From Macrostomum hystrix (lineage: Eukaryota > Platyhelminthes > Macrostomidae), in contig CATNEN010000038.1 in the NCBI GenBank assembly GCA_950097015.1, positions 24,465,001 to 24,529,000 on the forward strand: a stretch of 64,000 nt of DNA, given 5' to 3'. The notes under the pieces were generated by a model that searched no databases, was not told the DNA's origin, and saw only the letters and a list, made by a program, of their open reading frames with translations. The position numbers and the translations under genes were made by a program. Shown piece after piece: positions 36,801-47,292 of the stretch. The first letter of the stretch is position 1, and each line of letters starts with the position of its first letter.

Positions 36801-39800
36801 AATGTGTCTATTTATCTGGGAAATGTGTCTATTTATCTGGGAAAGGTGTCTCTTTATCTGGGAAATGTGTCTATTTATCTGGGAAATGTGTCTATTTATC
36901 TGGGAAAGGTGTCTCTTTATCTGGGAAATGTGTCTATTTATCTGGGAAAGGTGTCTATTTATCTGGGAAAGGTGTCTATTTATCTGGGAAAGGTGTCTAT
37001 TTATCTGGGAAAGGTGTCTATTTATCTGGGAATGGTGTCTATTTATCTGGGAAAGGTGTCTATTTATCTGGGAAAGGTGTCTATTTATCTGGGAAAGGTG
37101 TCTATTTATCTGGGAAATGTGTCTATTTATCTGGGAAATGTGTCTATTTATCTGGGAAAGGTGTCTATTTATCTGGGAAATGTGTCTATTTATCTGGGAA
37201 ATGTGTCTATTTATCTGGGAAATGTGTCTATTTATCTGGGAAAGGTGTCTCTTTATCTGGGAAATGTGTCTATTTATCTGGGAAAGGTGTCTATTTATCT
37301 GGGAATGGTGTCTATTTATCTGGGAATGGTGTCTATTTATCTGGGAAATGTGTCTATTTATCTGGGAAATGTGTCTATTTATCTGGGAAAGGTGTCTATT
37401 TATCTGGGAAATGTGTCTATTTATCTGGGAAATGTGTCTATTTATCTGGGAAAGGTGTCTCTTTATCTGGGAAATGTGTCTATTTATCTGGGAAAGGTGT
37501 CTATTTATCTGGGAATGGTGTCTATTTATCTGGGAAAGGTGTCTATTTATCTGGGAAAGGTGTCTATTTATCTGGGAAAGGTGTCTATTTATCTGGGAAA
37601 TGTGTCTATTTATCTGGGAAAGGTGTCTATTTATCTGGGAAATGTGTCTATTTATCTGGGAAATGTGTCTATTTATCTGGGAAATGTGTCTATTTATCTG
37701 GGAAAGGTGTCTATTTATCTGGGAAATGTGTCTATTTATCTGGGAAAGGTGTCTATTTATCTGGGAAAGGTGTCTATTTATCTGGGAAATGTGTCTATTT
37801 ATCTGGGAAATGTGTCTATTTATCTGGGAAAGGTGTCTATTTATCTGGGAAAGGTGTCTATTTATCTGGGAAAGGTGTCTATTTATCTGGGAAATGTGTC
37901 TATTTATCTGGGAAAGGTGTCTATTTATCTGGGAAAGGTGTCTATTTATCTGGGAAAGGTGTCTATTTATCTGGGAAAGGTGTCTATTTATCTGGGAAAG
38001 GTGTCTATTTATCTGGGAAAGGTGTCTATTTCTCTGGGAAAGGTGTCTATTTATCTGGGAAATGTGTCTATTTATCTGGGAAAGGTGTCTATTTATCTGG
38101 GAAATGTGTCTATTTATCTGGGAAAGGTGTCTATTTATCTGGGAATGGTGTCTATTTATCTGTGAAAGGTGTCTATTTATCTGGGAAAGGTGTCTATTTA
38201 TCTGGGAAATGTGTCTATTTATCTGGGAAAGGTGTCTATTTATCTGGGAAAGGTGTCTATTTATCTGGGAAATGTGTCTATTTATCTGGGAAATGTGTCT
38301 ATTTATCTGGGAAAGGTGTCTATTTATCTGGGAAAGGTGTCTATTTATCTAGGAAATGTGTCTTTTTATCTGGGAAAGGTGTCTATTTATCTGGGAAAGG
38401 TGTCTATTTATCTGGGAAATGTGTCTATTTATCTGGGAAATGTGTCTATTTATCTGGGAAAGGTGTCTATTTATCCGGGATATGTGTCTATTTATCTGGG
38501 AAAGGTGTCTATTTATCTGGGAAATGTGTCTATTTATCTGGGAAAGGTGTCTATTTATCTGGGAAAGGTGTCTATTTATCTGGGAAAGGTGTCTATTTAT
38601 TTATCACACTCTTGTACTGATAAAATTTAACCGATGAACTAAACTATGATAGCACACAAATTCTTGACTAACAGGCTTGCCGAATCCATAGCTGGTCCAT
38701 TTCATTTTTCCGTTAGTATTGAGCTCAGTAGTCTTGTTTTCTGGAATTTAAGTATTTTTTAATTAACTACTAGAAGTAAAACTAGCGAAAATTGCTAATA
38801 TTTTTTTAATTATATAAAAATTTAACAAACCGAAAATCGACTGAATTTCGCTAATGTGAGCCTGCGGAGTGAGCTGAAAGTACACCTCACCATTGGTGAT
38901 GTTCACGCTGAAATAAAGTGAATGAAAGAAAGAAAATTGGCAAGTAAGCTGTGTAAAAATATTTTTTATAGAAATGAGATAGAGAAGAGATGATACTGAG
39001 CATGATTAGGACAGGAAAGATACGAGACGGAGAGAGATGAGACAAGGGAGAGATGAGACAAGGGAGAGATGCGACAGGGGAGAGATGCGACAGGGGAGAG
39101 ATGAGACTGGGGGGATGAGACTGGGAGGGATGAGACTAGGGAGGGATGCTACAGGGGAAAGATGAGACTGGGGAGAGATAAGACTTTAGAGAGATAAGAC
39201 TTTAGAGAGATGAGACAGGGGAGAGACGAGACAGGGGTGACAATGACACTGTTGAGAGATGAGATAGGGGAGAGGGAGACAGGGGAGAGGGAGACAGGGG
39301 AGAGGGAGACAGGGGAGAGATGAGACAGGGGAGAAGGAGACGGGGGAGAGGGAGACAGGGGAGAGAAGAGACAGGGGAGAGAAGAGACAGGGGAGAGAAG
39401 AGACAGGGAGAGATGAGACAGGGAGAGATGAGACAGGGAGAGAAGAGACAGGGGAGAGAAGAGACAGGGGAGAGAAGAGACAGGGGAGAGAAGAGACAGG
39501 GGAGAGAAGAGACAGGGGAGAGAAGAGACAGGGGAGAGAAGAGACAGGGAGAGATGAGACAGGGAGAGAAGAGACAGGGGAGAGAAGAGACAGGGGAGAG
39601 AAGAGACAGGGAGAGAAGAGACAGGGGAGAGAAGAGACAGGGAGAGAAGAGACAGGGAGAGAAGAGACAGGGGAGAGAAGAGACAGGGGAGAGAAGAGAC
39701 AGGGGAGAGAAGAGACAGGGGAGAGAAGAGACAGGGAGAGAAGAGACAGGGAGAGAAGAGACAGGGAGAGAAGAGACAGGGAGAGAAGAGACAGGGAGAG

Positions 39801-42800
39801 AAGAGACAGGGAGAGATGAGACAGGGAGAGATGAGACAGGGGAGAGAAGAGACAGAAGGCCTTATCAGAGCCGCATAGCAGAGTTAGCAGAGCACAGCAG
39901 CACCAGATTCTATTCCATTAGTTATCACACAGGCACACAGATTCTCACCTGCAATCATCGCAGAGTATAGGGTGGCCGGACAGACGGTTCAGTCGTGAAA
40001 TAAACCCGGAAATATCGGATTCTTTTAGCGAGCTGTTAGTGAGTATTTTAGGCAAAATATAAAGAAACACGAACAAAGCTTTTAAAATGAATTATTCTAA
40101 CACTCATATTTGATAAATCTCTTTTCTCACCTGGTCTTGTCAAATCGAACCCACAGGTAGCTGCCATCAATGAAGGCCGGGTCGGCCTGCCTCTTGTTCA
40201 ACTGCTCGCGCAACAGCAGGCGGTGCATTCGGACGCGTGGCTTTGGCTGCTTGACCTGAGGACCAGCGTGATGGTGCCTTCGGGACGGCGGCGGAGACGG
40301 CGCTGGAGCAGGCTTGTCCTTGAATCTTCTCGCAGAGTCATCGTTCTCAGTGTCTCCAGTCGTTGACACGGCTTCATCAATTATTTCAGGTGTCAAATAG
40401 TTTGTTTTAGTAAGCTCGGACTCAATGGGTCTTGGCAGCGTTCCTGGAAAAAACGGGCAAGCAAGTATTTTCTTTTGGGAAATTTCGGTTTGGATGAATT
40501 CTGGTTTGGGAAGATTCTAGCTTCGGGAGATTCTAGTTTAGGAAGATTCTAGTTTGGTAAGATTCTAGTTTGGGAAGATTCTAGTTTGGGAAGATTCTAG
40601 TCTGGGAAGATTCTAGTCTGGGAAGATTCTAGTTTGGGAAGATTCTAGTTTGGGAAGATTCTAGTTTGGGAAGATTCTACTTTGGGAACATTCAAGTTTG
40701 GGAAGATTCTACTTTGGGAACATTCTAGTTTGGGAAGGTTCTAGTTTGTGAAGATTCTTGTTTGGGAAGATTCTAGTTTGGGAAGATTCTAGTCTGGGAA
40801 GATTCTTGCTTTTAATGAGCCTGTTTTGGGAAGATTCTAGTTTGGGAAGATTCTAGTTTGGGAAGATTCTACTTTGGGAACATTCAAGTTTGGGAAGGTT
40901 CTAGTTTGTAAAGATTCTTGTTTGGGAAGATTCTAGTTTCGGAAGATTCTAGTTTGGGAAGATTCTTGCTTTTGAAGAGCCTGTTTTGGGAAGATTCTGG
41001 TTTGGGAAGATTCTGGTTTGAGAAGGTTCTAGTTTGGGAAGATTCTAGTTTGGGAAGATTCTAGTTTTGGAAGATTCTAGTTTGGGAAGATTCTAGTTTG
41101 GGAAGATTCTGATTTTTAAGTTGCTGTTTCAGAAGATTCTAGTTTGGGATGATTCTTGTATGGGAAGATTTTAGTTTGGGGAGATTTTAGATAGCGAAGA
41201 TTAGTAAAGGAATATTGTGGTTTGCGATGATTCTCGGAAATTTCGCGTCGAATCTATAACAGAACTAGTCGCTAAAAAAACCGCAGCCGTCTGTTGTTGA
41301 GGTGTCCTTATCGCACCTGGTTACAAAAGTGTCCAAGAAGAATATTTTTGTAGCCTAAAAGCCATATTATAAGCTTATAAGTATTTGAGCTTAGTCGAGG
41401 AGAATGCAATCATATTTTTATCACATACTCGTACTAGCAAAATGACCCAAAACGTTGCTGCACAGAATTTAGTGTCTTATGGATAATGATTTATTGCTAT
41501 GTGTAAATAACTGCGATATTGAAAAAATCTATCATATCTACTTAATGGTATAGTAGTATAGAAGCTTGTACACGTAATGTACAGAAAATTGTATAAAAAT
41601 GTTAACTTCCTGATGGCTACTGCAACCATGAAATTGATCAAATCTGTGAATAGTAAGGCCTTGTTAAACGATTAATCCAACCCTAGATAATCTGATGCAC
41701 ATTTAGTGCACATTTACCAGCGTAGTGACAACTCGCGCCTCTGGATTAACTTCCATCATTTTCATCAGCATTTGCCTAGTTAAAGCATCCGTTATACTGT
41801 ACTGGGAGTGAAAGGGAGAGAGAGGCAAAGAGGAGAGAGAGGGGTAGAGAAAGAGAGACAGAGTACATCTACTTACATGTTGCTCAGACTGACAATGTAC
41901 ACTGTTACTATAGGTTGAAAATATTTCCTGTGGAACTCAAAGGATAGGCAAGGATGGATGTAGCTTGGAGGGGAAGAGAGAATAGGGGAGAGAAGGGATC
42001 TCTTTTTCGAAACGACTAACAGTGCGTGGGTGTGAGGACACGGCCTGAGAGCCTTCAACTTCCTCAAACTAAGCTGAGAACTCGCAGCGACTGCCTTGTC
42101 GTACAGTCTTTGCGGCTGTATTGGGTGGGGAAATTTTTCCTCATCTACCTAACCTACCTCAGCGCCCGGCCTCCCTTTACAGTTGGGCTTCAGAAAAAAT
42201 ATGTGGGCAGAAAGATGTGGAGAGAGAGAGAGATGAGATGAGATGAGCACTAACTAGGCCAGACAGACTCAATTCAGGCCACCATCAGCTATTTTTTTTC
42301 TTTCCTTAAGTAAAGTCGCAGCCATATATGGTAAAAAATATATATAATAGGCTTTGTAGCCAAGTGGCTAGAGCGTCGACCTCACGACTAGAAGGTCGGG
42401 GGTTCGATTCCAGAAAATGATCTAATAAATGTATAAAATAGACTGAAGACAAGAAAATATCTTCCGATTGTGAATTTTCTGCTTACAAAATCACCTAATA
42501 GAGGAGACAAAAATATACTCTAATTTCCGCAACATGCAAATTGTCAATTTTCTCAGCTTGCTAATTTTCGAGTAACTTTGAAAGTAAACTGTAAATTTTC
42601 AGAAAAACTGAGTTTGAATATAGGTTTATACTCGTAGGAGAGAGAACTCATCCAATTTATCCCTTACGGAAAACATGAAAAAGAAAACTTGCTAGCGGAG
42701 GCCTTTAGTCAAATCTATTTTTAGAGAGCAAAGAAAGTCTGAGCCTTTATTAATCCCCAGAAAATCGCCTTAATTTGAATCCTTAATTCTTTCAAATGAC

Positions 42801-45800
42801 ACAAATTACACGTTAAATATAGCTTAAAATGTATCTGTTGTATCATCTTTTTCAGGAAATACAATACTATTAAAGCAGTTAAAAAAAACTCATACTTTAT
42901 CTCCTCGCTTTTCTCTAGAGATATAGATGTCCCGATTTTGACCCGATATCCCATCTTATCGTATCTATCTAATATCCCCATCTAATGTCACTATCTAATA
43001 TCCCTATCTAATATCCCAAACTAATATCCCTAACTAATATCCCTATCGAATATCACTATCTAATATCCCTATCTAATATCCCTATCTAATATCCCTATCT
43101 AATATCCCTATCTAATATCCCTAACTAATATCCCTATCTAATGTCACTATCTAATATCCCTATCTAATATCCCTAACTAATATCCCTATCTAATGTCACT
43201 ATCTAATATCCCTATCTAATATCCCTAACTAATATCCCTATCTAATATCCCTCTCTAATATCCCTATCTAATATCCCTAACTAATATCCCTAACTAATAT
43301 CTCTCTCTAATATCCCTAACTAATATCCCTAACTAATATCCCTATCTAATATCCCTATCTAATATCTCTATCTAATGTCCCTATCTAATGTCCCTATCTA
43401 ATGTCCTTATCTAATATCCCTATCTAATGTCCCTATCTAATGTCCCCATCTAATATCCCTATCTAATATCCCTATCTAATATCCCTATCTAATGTCCCTA
43501 TTTAATATCCCTATCTCATGACCCTATCTAATATCCCTATCTAATATCCCTAACTAATATCCCTAACTAATATCTCTCTCTAATATCCCTAACTAATATC
43601 CCTAACTAATATCCCTATCTAATATCCCTATCTAATATCTCTATCTAATGTCCCTATCAAATGTCCCTATCTAATGTCCTTATCTAATATCCCTATCTAA
43701 TGTCCCTATCTAATGTCCCCATCTAATATCCCTATCTAATATCCCTATCTAATATCCCTATCTAATGTCCCTATTTAATATCCCTATCTCATGACCCTAT
43801 CTAATATCCCTATCTAATATCCCTATCTAATATCCCTATCTAATTTCCCTATCTAATATCACCATCTAATATCACCATCTAATATCACTATCTAATATCA
43901 CTATCTAATATCCCTATCTAATATCTCTATCTAATGTCCCTATATAATGTCCCTATCTAATGTCCTTATCTAATATCCCTATCTAATATCACCATCTAAT
44001 ATCACCATCTAATATCCCTAACTAATATCCCTATCTAATATCCCTATCTAATATCTCTATCTAATGTCCCTATCTAATGTCCCTATCTAATGTCCCTATC
44101 TAATGTCCTTATCTAATATCCCTATCTAATGTCCCTATCTAATGTCCCTATCTAATATCCCTATCTAATATCCCTATCTAATATCCCTATCTAATGTCCC
44201 TATTTAATGTCCCTATCTCATGACCCTATCTAATATCCCTATCTCATATCCCTATCTAATATCCCTATCTAATGTCCCTATTTAATGTCCCTATCTCATG
44301 ACCCTATCTAATATCCCTATCTAATATCACCATCTAATATCACCATCTAATATCACTATCTAATGTCCCTATCTAATATCCCTATCTAGTATCCCCATCT
44401 CATATCTACCTAAAATCCCATCTATGCTCACGTTATTACTAATCTCCATTTATCTAATGTCCATTAATCAAAGTCTAGTCGGCTCTAGACTTACCGGGTT
44501 GCAATAACTCTCTGGGAAGCTTTGAGTCTTCATCCGATCTCGGCTCTTCCTCATCGCTACTAGTCTTTGTCACTGGCAAGGCTTCGTCCAACTGGGCTTC
44601 AGTCTCCTGCTTCATCATTACTGCCTTCATCAGCTTTAAGAACTGGTCCTCGTGTTGCTGACGCCTGGCTTGCCATTTATCTAATTAAAAAATAATTATT
44701 CATTTTAAGAACAAGACAATGCACAGAAACCTTCTGGGCTCGTTATATTAATCTTAGTATGACGTCAGAATTAAAAAATAGAAACATGTGCTTGACAAAT
44801 CATGGTCCGTTAGACAAGAGCAAAACTAGTTAGAAATTAGTGTCACCTGTTAGAAATGAGTGTCACCTGTTAGATATGAGTATCACCTGTTAGATATGAG
44901 TGTCACCTGTTAGATATGAGTGTCAACTGTTAGATATGAGTGTCAACTGTTAGAAATGAGAGTCACATGTTATATATGAGTGTCACCTGTTAGATATGAG
45001 TGTCACCTGTTAGATATGAGTGTCAACTGTTAGAAATGAGAGTCACATGTTATATATGAGTGTCACCTGTTAGATATTAGTGTCACCTGTTAGAAATGAG
45101 TGTCACCTGTTAGATATGAGTGTCACCTGTTAGATATGAGTGTCACCTGTTAGAAATGAGTGTCACCTGTTAGATATGAGTGTCAACTGTTAGACAAGAG
45201 CGTCACCTGTTAGAAGAGAGCAAAACCTGTTAGAGAAGAGCACAACTTGTTAGACACGAGCATAGCCTGTTAGACCAGAGTGTAACATGTTAGACAATAG
45301 TATAGCCTGTTAGACAAGAGCGTCACCTGTAAGACATGGGCGTCACCTGTTAGACAAGAGCATGACCTGTTAGATCATAGTGTAACGTGTTAGACAATAG
45401 CAAACCTGTTAGACAAGAGCATAACCTGTTAGACAAGAGCATAACCTGTTAGACAAGAGCATAACCTGTTAGACAAGAGCATAACCTGTTAGACAAGAGC
45501 AAAACCTGTTAGACAAGAGCATAACCTGTTAGACAAGAGCAAAACCTGTTAGACAAGAGCATAACCTGTTAGACAAGAGCATAACCTGTTAGACAAGAGC
45601 ATAACCTGTTAGACAAGAGCATAACCTGTTAGACAAGAGCATAACCTGTTAGACAAGAGCATAACCTGTTAGACAAGAGCATAACCTGTTAGACAAGAGC
45701 ATAACCTGTTAGACAAGATCATGACCTGTTAGACAAGAGCATGACCTGTTAGACAAGAGCATAACCTGTTAGACAAGAGCATAACCTGTTAGACAAGAGC

Positions 45801-46831
45801 ATAACCTGTTAGACAAGAGCATAACCTGTTAGACAAGAGCATAACCTGTTAGACAAGATCATGACCTGACAGCGTCATTTGATTGACATGAGAGTCTATA
45901 AATAAATCATAAAGAGGTGCAGGAACTAGGAATCCAATCAATAGCTCACCTAGAATCCGTTCAGCTTCTGCCACTGCAGCCGCCGCCTCCGCCTCCGCCT
46001 CTCGCCGCTTCTCCGGAATGTCCAGTTCATATTCGTACTTCTTGCGCTGCAGAAGCTCTAGACGTTTCGCGAGCCGATCAAAGAAGGTCACATCCGGGAC
46101 GCTGGCCGACGATAAGCGCTCGACTTTTTCGAAATTACGACATACAGTCAAATCGGTTGGTATCTCCATGCTGTTTGTTAGTTCAAAATTTAAAAGCTTA
46201 AAGTTAATAAAATCTTACATATTGAAATGCCTGAACAGTTAGAAAAGCAATTAATACAGTTTCTAAAATGCCGATTTTACCTGCCGCAGATGAGGGCAGC
46301 CCGCACGCAGCACTGCGTGTAGCGGTCATGCCAGGTGTAATTCCGCTCTAACAGATTCGACAAAATGGTTCGCAGATCTCGCTGCAGCTCCGGTGGTAGT
46401 CGGTAAGTAAATTTGGTCATGTCCGAGTACTGCGCAATGCAAGTCCCGAATAAGCCGTCTGCGAAACGTAAATCGCAGAAGTTAACTAGGATCTATAGAA
46501 GCTAGAGTACGAGAAACACTGGCAAAATAATGCTTACCATCCATGCAGTTGTCTTCGATGGGGCACACATCTTTGTCATACAAGCATCCTGCGATTCAGA
46601 AAAAATGAAGGAATATTTAACTTATTTATATATAGAGTGCTGCAGCTAAAGTCTGATATTGATGTACTTACCGACGTTCTGGTTTTCAATGAGTTCTAGC
46701 TGCGATGCGAATTCTCGCTTGAAGTTTTCTTCGAAATTTTGCTGTGCAATGCTTTCCAGCGACGAACCTAAAACTGACGAAAAAAGGAACAGAATCAAAA
46801 TTACCTTTCGGCCCACGTGTGGAGCCATCAT
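21610..46831 (-). CDS. PTPRN: IA-2/PTPRN-type receptor pseudophosphatase, complete, 17 exons
   Basis: Minus-strand exons: 46672-46831, 46538-46588, 46281-46458, 45950-46170, 44495-44680, 40131-40443, 39949-40032, 38831-38907, 38673-38740, 35804-36132, 32444-32498, 31409-31556, 30397-30674, 29543-29709, 29392-29445, 21781-21919, 21610-21681. They sum to 2580 nt (859 residues), all GT-AG and phase-consistent. Order: signal peptide; RESP18-like region ([23 protein letters not shown]); acidic linker; IA-2-type juxtamembrane ectodomain ([19 protein letters not shown]); one TM helix ([20 protein letters not shown]); cytoplasmic [19 protein letters not shown] and YMEDYL; PTP domain ([39 protein letters not shown]). 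The P-loop is [11 protein letters not shown] (Asp where active PTPs have Ala) and the WPD loop reads WAE, both inactivating, as in IA-2. The end [19 protein letters not shown] is diagnostic. It is a dense-core vesicle membrane protein. Long introns are packed with arrays and one LINE. Confidence 0.94.
22023..22096. repeat. 14-bp minisatellite CATCACACCATCCA, left block
   Basis: Five units, the same sequence and orientation as the large array at 28424-29152 beyond the LINE. Confidence 0.9.
22097..22761. repeat. (CTGA)n tract, 5' flank of LINE
   Basis: About 165 CTGA units with occasional CTCA, CTAA and CTTA variants. The LINE begins where it stops. Confidence 0.97.
22936..24423 (+). CDS. LINE ORF1 protein (gag-like)
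   Basis: A 495-residue frame opening at an ATG 8 nt after a pyrimidine-rich leader. The first 180 residues are low-complexity, rich in Ser, Ala, Pro and Arg. A globular core around residues 185-350 ([33 protein letters not shown]) is shared with the relic at 60440-63500. The C-terminal third is basic then acidic. I see no CCHC zinc knuckle, which many I-superfamily ORF1 proteins have. The expected role is RNA binding and chaperoning of the element's transcript. Confidence 0.85.
   Translation: MESHYSSSTSQDPAETPTPAGDADPQDQRQGDTGSTGAQNSSCSSATQENTRAAGSKSKRSPSTQARSLARLQEFRRRKQEVRLAAKSAPTTAPEEGAGNSANIAEEPAPNKEADSSRRPGNPEARKSAAQASGASGSSRGGTSHSHPETPTTAGGPVAGGAGQTTRPKRTYAAMAKRQPALVIRGQETPLTTAQLDQIWRRLDSHLVKLALSGTVLHVLKTDIQDQALIVQPADNQSGQQLLEMLKSFDWGTEMGNLFIYREDERPQTHRHRVWIPARSAITNAGELRRLLLAIHPDLPANGVVVHETITRPGGDGFTAILGLSDSWMLRCPDMSYISAGLTRMQIFSFESDATRPPPPEKRKRTNQSSAGPPRPGTQTPDRHDHSEDADPIRGKAARAATTGGRGKGRKPARNTIRAGLTQRAKQLSDPNSGRHRSTTRPNVSSEPPAENRVEDTDAAVAAAPASTLDPIQEEPMELGQNTGEDEESLLNNSP
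24459..28163 (+). CDS. LINE ORF2: AP-endonuclease, reverse transcriptase, RNase H
   Basis: 1234 residues in the -1 frame relative to ORF1. No ATG precedes the endonuclease; the first usable codon is GTG and the frame is open back across the ORF1 stop, so expression by -1 frameshift or non-AUG reinitiation is likely. Endonuclease: [24 protein letters not shown] (about residue 130), SDHR (about 206). Reverse transcriptase: [67 protein letters not shown] and catalytic GYADD (about 659). RNase H: FTDGSQ (about 930), QNEVLA, HSDSQ (about 994), GNELAD (about 1044). A Cys/His motif ([18 protein letters not shown], about 1149) follows. All catalytic residues expected are present. Confidence 0.95.
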   Translation: MSFLQLNLHHCIAASTNLARVVDFEKPGIILLQEPWTKKGKIPNIPAGFDCFFMPQNPRAAVFATTDLKAWYRPDLSDKDLCVIQTNHILPNRTVIIASIYIPGDGPAVPPSLTSLVDYCSDRDFELLVAGDINAHHTHWGSVTSNCRGEDLLAYICTTNIEFCNSGGTPTFDNGRWTEVLDATLASQGLIPLIRNWQVWDEEESLSDHRFIRFRLLSSYSKPGILWRRNARNTDWTAFAESVKRQTNQLESVVPATCQEVDDLADLLSMTILTAHETSCPLKAYKGKKSAPWWNPALGTLRRKAKSLQRIARKSKDPADLTAYQNAIRDFKRDTRKAKSEKWRQYCSELEGARPTSRVVKALTLDKMSKLSVIKRPDGRLAENPGESLDIMLASAFPQTAPLQDPPDHTPGGHILATTIFTRERTARAANSFSPFKSPGPDNIYPAFLHEAVKNDRFLGLLCNLFKACITLGYVPRSWQEATIVFIPKPGKGDYHSAKAFRPISLTSFFLKLLERLVLWRLLHVELRNSPLSANQHAFRSGRSIESALHAIVDKLERAVLGTGFALSLFLDIDGAFDNVLFGAFRRALERRATHEHLTRWIMYMISHRTATSHLLGHSRSVNVQKGGPQGGVLSPILWNLVMDELLCSPDPDPVQKIGYADDVTATVAGPSPPVLRDLLQAFIHRAERWANGCGLKLSESKTVAIMFTSKRNWRIEPLLLYNKPIAMEKQTRCLGVILDHRLSWTPHVKFKTRKALATLAQIRRAFGATWGLTPRRLWWIYTTIVRPAISFAGFIWNSALETKGVLEALNKVQGRACRAIMSAAPSTPFAGMNAFLDLPPLDLFIKGEAMKTARRLLDADISIRKQLAFSKRNLQPHGDLSLRDLDAAGGLKILSDGIPSTLCPPQKFKTSIPPRQEVRDHGQPREIHCFTDGSQINSVSGFGYCIMSGGKTVATFSQHTGINSTVFQNEVLAISSCALELIYQNVHGAEIFLHSDSQAAIHALGRTHTCSRTVLDCVAQLNRLGTHNKVSLRWIPGHSGHPGNELADSLAKAGSTGSLFGPVPAVSTPTAVVNTRINQWVTSKHKDRWINTADCRQSRAAVPCPSTALRKALLGLNRKDIRAVTMALSGHGCFARHRFLQGKIRSEECPFCLSYVEDAEHFICDCPAFTQDRLTYLGPNPDLPEVFRPENICQLVRYLRATGRATLHLLDTPEEDRAADAGTTGSPCATPQL
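28266..28412. repeat. (CTGA)n tract, 3' flank or tail of LINE
   Basis: About 36 CTGA units directly after the LINE 3' end, beginning TTCACTGACTGAC. It could be the element's own tail or the right half of the target. Confidence 0.95.
28424..29152. repeat. 14-bp minisatellite CATCACACCATCCA, right block
   Basis: About 52 units. Marker variants CCGTCC, CCTTCC and CCATTC recur in the same order; CCGTCC sits at 28471, 28653, 28891 and 29073 (spacings 182, 238, 182 bp), so the array grew by multi-unit duplication. Confidence 0.95.
29162..29305 (+). mobile_element. SINE family 2 copy, 5'-truncated body
   Basis: The body AAGGCTTGGGGGCTTGTCGT through GATGAGAAAGTCAGGGCAGA to TGTGCTCAGGAGTCAGC matches, with scattered differences, the reverse complement of 53865-54050. 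The tRNA-like head is missing. It lies in the IA-2 intron between exons 15 and 16, antisense to IA-2. Confidence 0.82.
29738..30290. repeat. 16-bp pyrimidine-strand minisatellite TCTCATCTCTCCCGTG
   Basis: About 34 units in the IA-2 intron between exons 13 and 14, ending about 28 bp from the exon 14 acceptor. Its complement, GGGAGAGATGAGACAC, is the same family as 1216-2032 and 39020-39856. Overlapping open frames are artefacts. Confidence 0.95.
30836..31345. repeat. 19-bp minisatellite TTTGAAGGACCAGTGTGTG
   Basis: About 27 units with CCAGTG or CTAGTG alternation, in the 734-bp IA-2 intron between exons 12 and 13. Confidence 0.96.
31595..32370. repeat. 32-bp minisatellite, ATTGGTCATTCCATCGGTAG
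   Basis: About 24 units containing ATTGGTCATTCCATCGGTAG and GTAAAGTGGGGG, filling the 887-bp IA-2 intron between exons 11 and 12 to within about 40 bp of the exon 12 acceptor. Confidence 0.96.
32499..33061. other. IA-2 intron sequence with short (CTG)n run
   Basis: Donor-distal part of the intron between exons 10 and 11. A small GCTGCTGCTG run lies near 32655-32695. No other feature was seen. Confidence 0.5.
33062..34068. repeat. (CTGA)n tract in IA-2 intron
   Basis: About 250 CTGA units with CTAA, CTCA, CTTA and CTGT variants. Its left edge is GACCTGCTTCACTGACTGAC, identical to the junction at the LINE 3' end (28257-28276). Confidence 0.97.
34069..34654. other. IA-2 intron spacer, nothing recognised
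   Basis: Unique AT-rich sequence between two arrays. Confidence 0.5.
34655..35690. repeat. 24-bp minisatellite, AATTCTCCCCTCAAATCC
   Basis: About 43 units of AATTCTCCCCTCAAATCC plus TCGCCT or TTGCTT. The period is divisible by three, so both strands show long Ser/Pro/Lys or Gly/Arg open frames with no coding significance. In the IA-2 intron between exons 10 and 11. Confidence 0.96.
36240..38605. repeat. 21-bp minisatellite, TCTATTTATCTGGGAAAGG
   Basis: About 112 units in the IA-2 intron between exons 9 and 10, with GGAAAGG, GGAAATG and GGAATGG variants in block-wise patterns. All three + frames stay open for 600-800 codons because 21 is divisible by three. Confidence 0.97.
39020..39856. repeat. 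15-17-bp purine minisatellite GGGAGAGAAGAGACAG
   Basis: Purine-strand array in the IA-2 intron between exons 7 and 8. The left part is GAGAGATGAGACAGGG and the right part homogenises to GAGAGAAGAGACAGG. Same family as 1216-2032. Confidence 0.95.
40495..41210. repeat. 16-bp minisatellite TTTGGGAAGATTCTAG
   Basis: About 42 units in the IA-2 intron between exons 5 and 6, beginning about 50 bp from the exon 6 acceptor. Internal block duplication is marked by CTTTTAATGAGCCTG / CTTTTGAAGAGCCTG interruptions. Confidence 0.95.
41211..42348. other. IA-2 intron spacer, nothing recognised
   Basis: Unique intron sequence with a GA-rich patch at 41810-41860. No exon or transposon was identified. Confidence 0.5.
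42349..42420 (+). mobile_element. tRNA-like SINE head, isolated
   Basis: Box A TAGCCAAGTGG (42357-42367) fits the polymerase III consensus, and box B GGTTCGATTCC (42401-42411) is perfect. The intervening sequence resembles the head of the SINE at 49257-49573 (CGGGGGTTCGATTC shared). The acceptor ends do not pair, so it is a relic rather than a working tRNA gene. Confidence 0.68.
42421..42954. other. IA-2 intron spacer, nothing recognised
   Basis: AT-rich intron sequence. The 86-codon minus frame at 42721-42981 has no recognisable domain and is not joined to other IA-2 exons. Confidence 0.5.
42955..44415. repeat. 13-bp minisatellite CTAATATCCCTAT
   Basis: About 112 units with ATATC / ATGTC / ATCAC variants. 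Large blocks recur, for example around the CTCATGACCC marker at 43512, 43789, 44217 and 44296. It ends about 80 bp from the IA-2 exon 5 donor. Confidence 0.96.
44828..45868. repeat. 20-bp minisatellite, two sub-blocks
   Basis: The left block uses TGTTAGATATGAGTGTCACC and the right block TGTTAGACAAGAGCATAACC, with intermediates between. In the IA-2 intron between exons 4 and 5. The complement of each unit contains AACAGGT. Confidence 0.96.
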
Positions 46832-47292
46832 TAATAGATTTGCGCTGTTGTTAAAACAGCGACATCTTATCAGATGTTAAGCTATCTAATAATTGAGCTA
46901 AATAATGTCCCAGCAAGAGAAAAAGCGCCGAACTGAGGCAAAGGCAGTTTTAAAAGAAAAAAAGAAAACAATTCTCGATAACTTTTTGGAAATAACATTT
47001 ACATTTTACGTTAAGATAATATAAGACATAGCTAAGCTGCTATTTTTAGTATATTAGAAGCTTTTGCGCACGCTAATTTTTCAAAATGTATATTTAGAAT
47101 TGTTATAAATAATAAGTTCTTTGAAAAATTCAAAACCATTTTAAAGGGTTCTTTTAAGATCGCTGTATTTATGCTGACTGCTGGCTACAGGCTACGTCCA
47201 TAAGAAATCACTTTTCCCTTTCCTTTTCCTACAAGATCCTTTTCCCTACTTATACAAACAAGAAATTGCATCATAGTTCAGCAAATATATAA
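46832..47292. promoter_or_regulatory. Shared upstream region of IA-2 (-) and NDUFS4 (+)
   Basis: 461 bp separate the two start codons, which face away from each other, so both promoters must lie here or overlap. I see no unambiguous TATA box or other core element; the assignment rests on gene geometry. Confidence 0.5.

Noticed and set aside
36170-38630. 816-, 702- and 628-codon open frames (YLSGKGV-type repeats)
   Set aside because: 21-bp array open in all three frames, located in an IA-2 intron on the opposite strand.
42349-42420. Functional tRNA gene
   Set aside because: Good A and B boxes, but the acceptor and anticodon stems do not pair; it resembles the SINE head at 49.26 kb.
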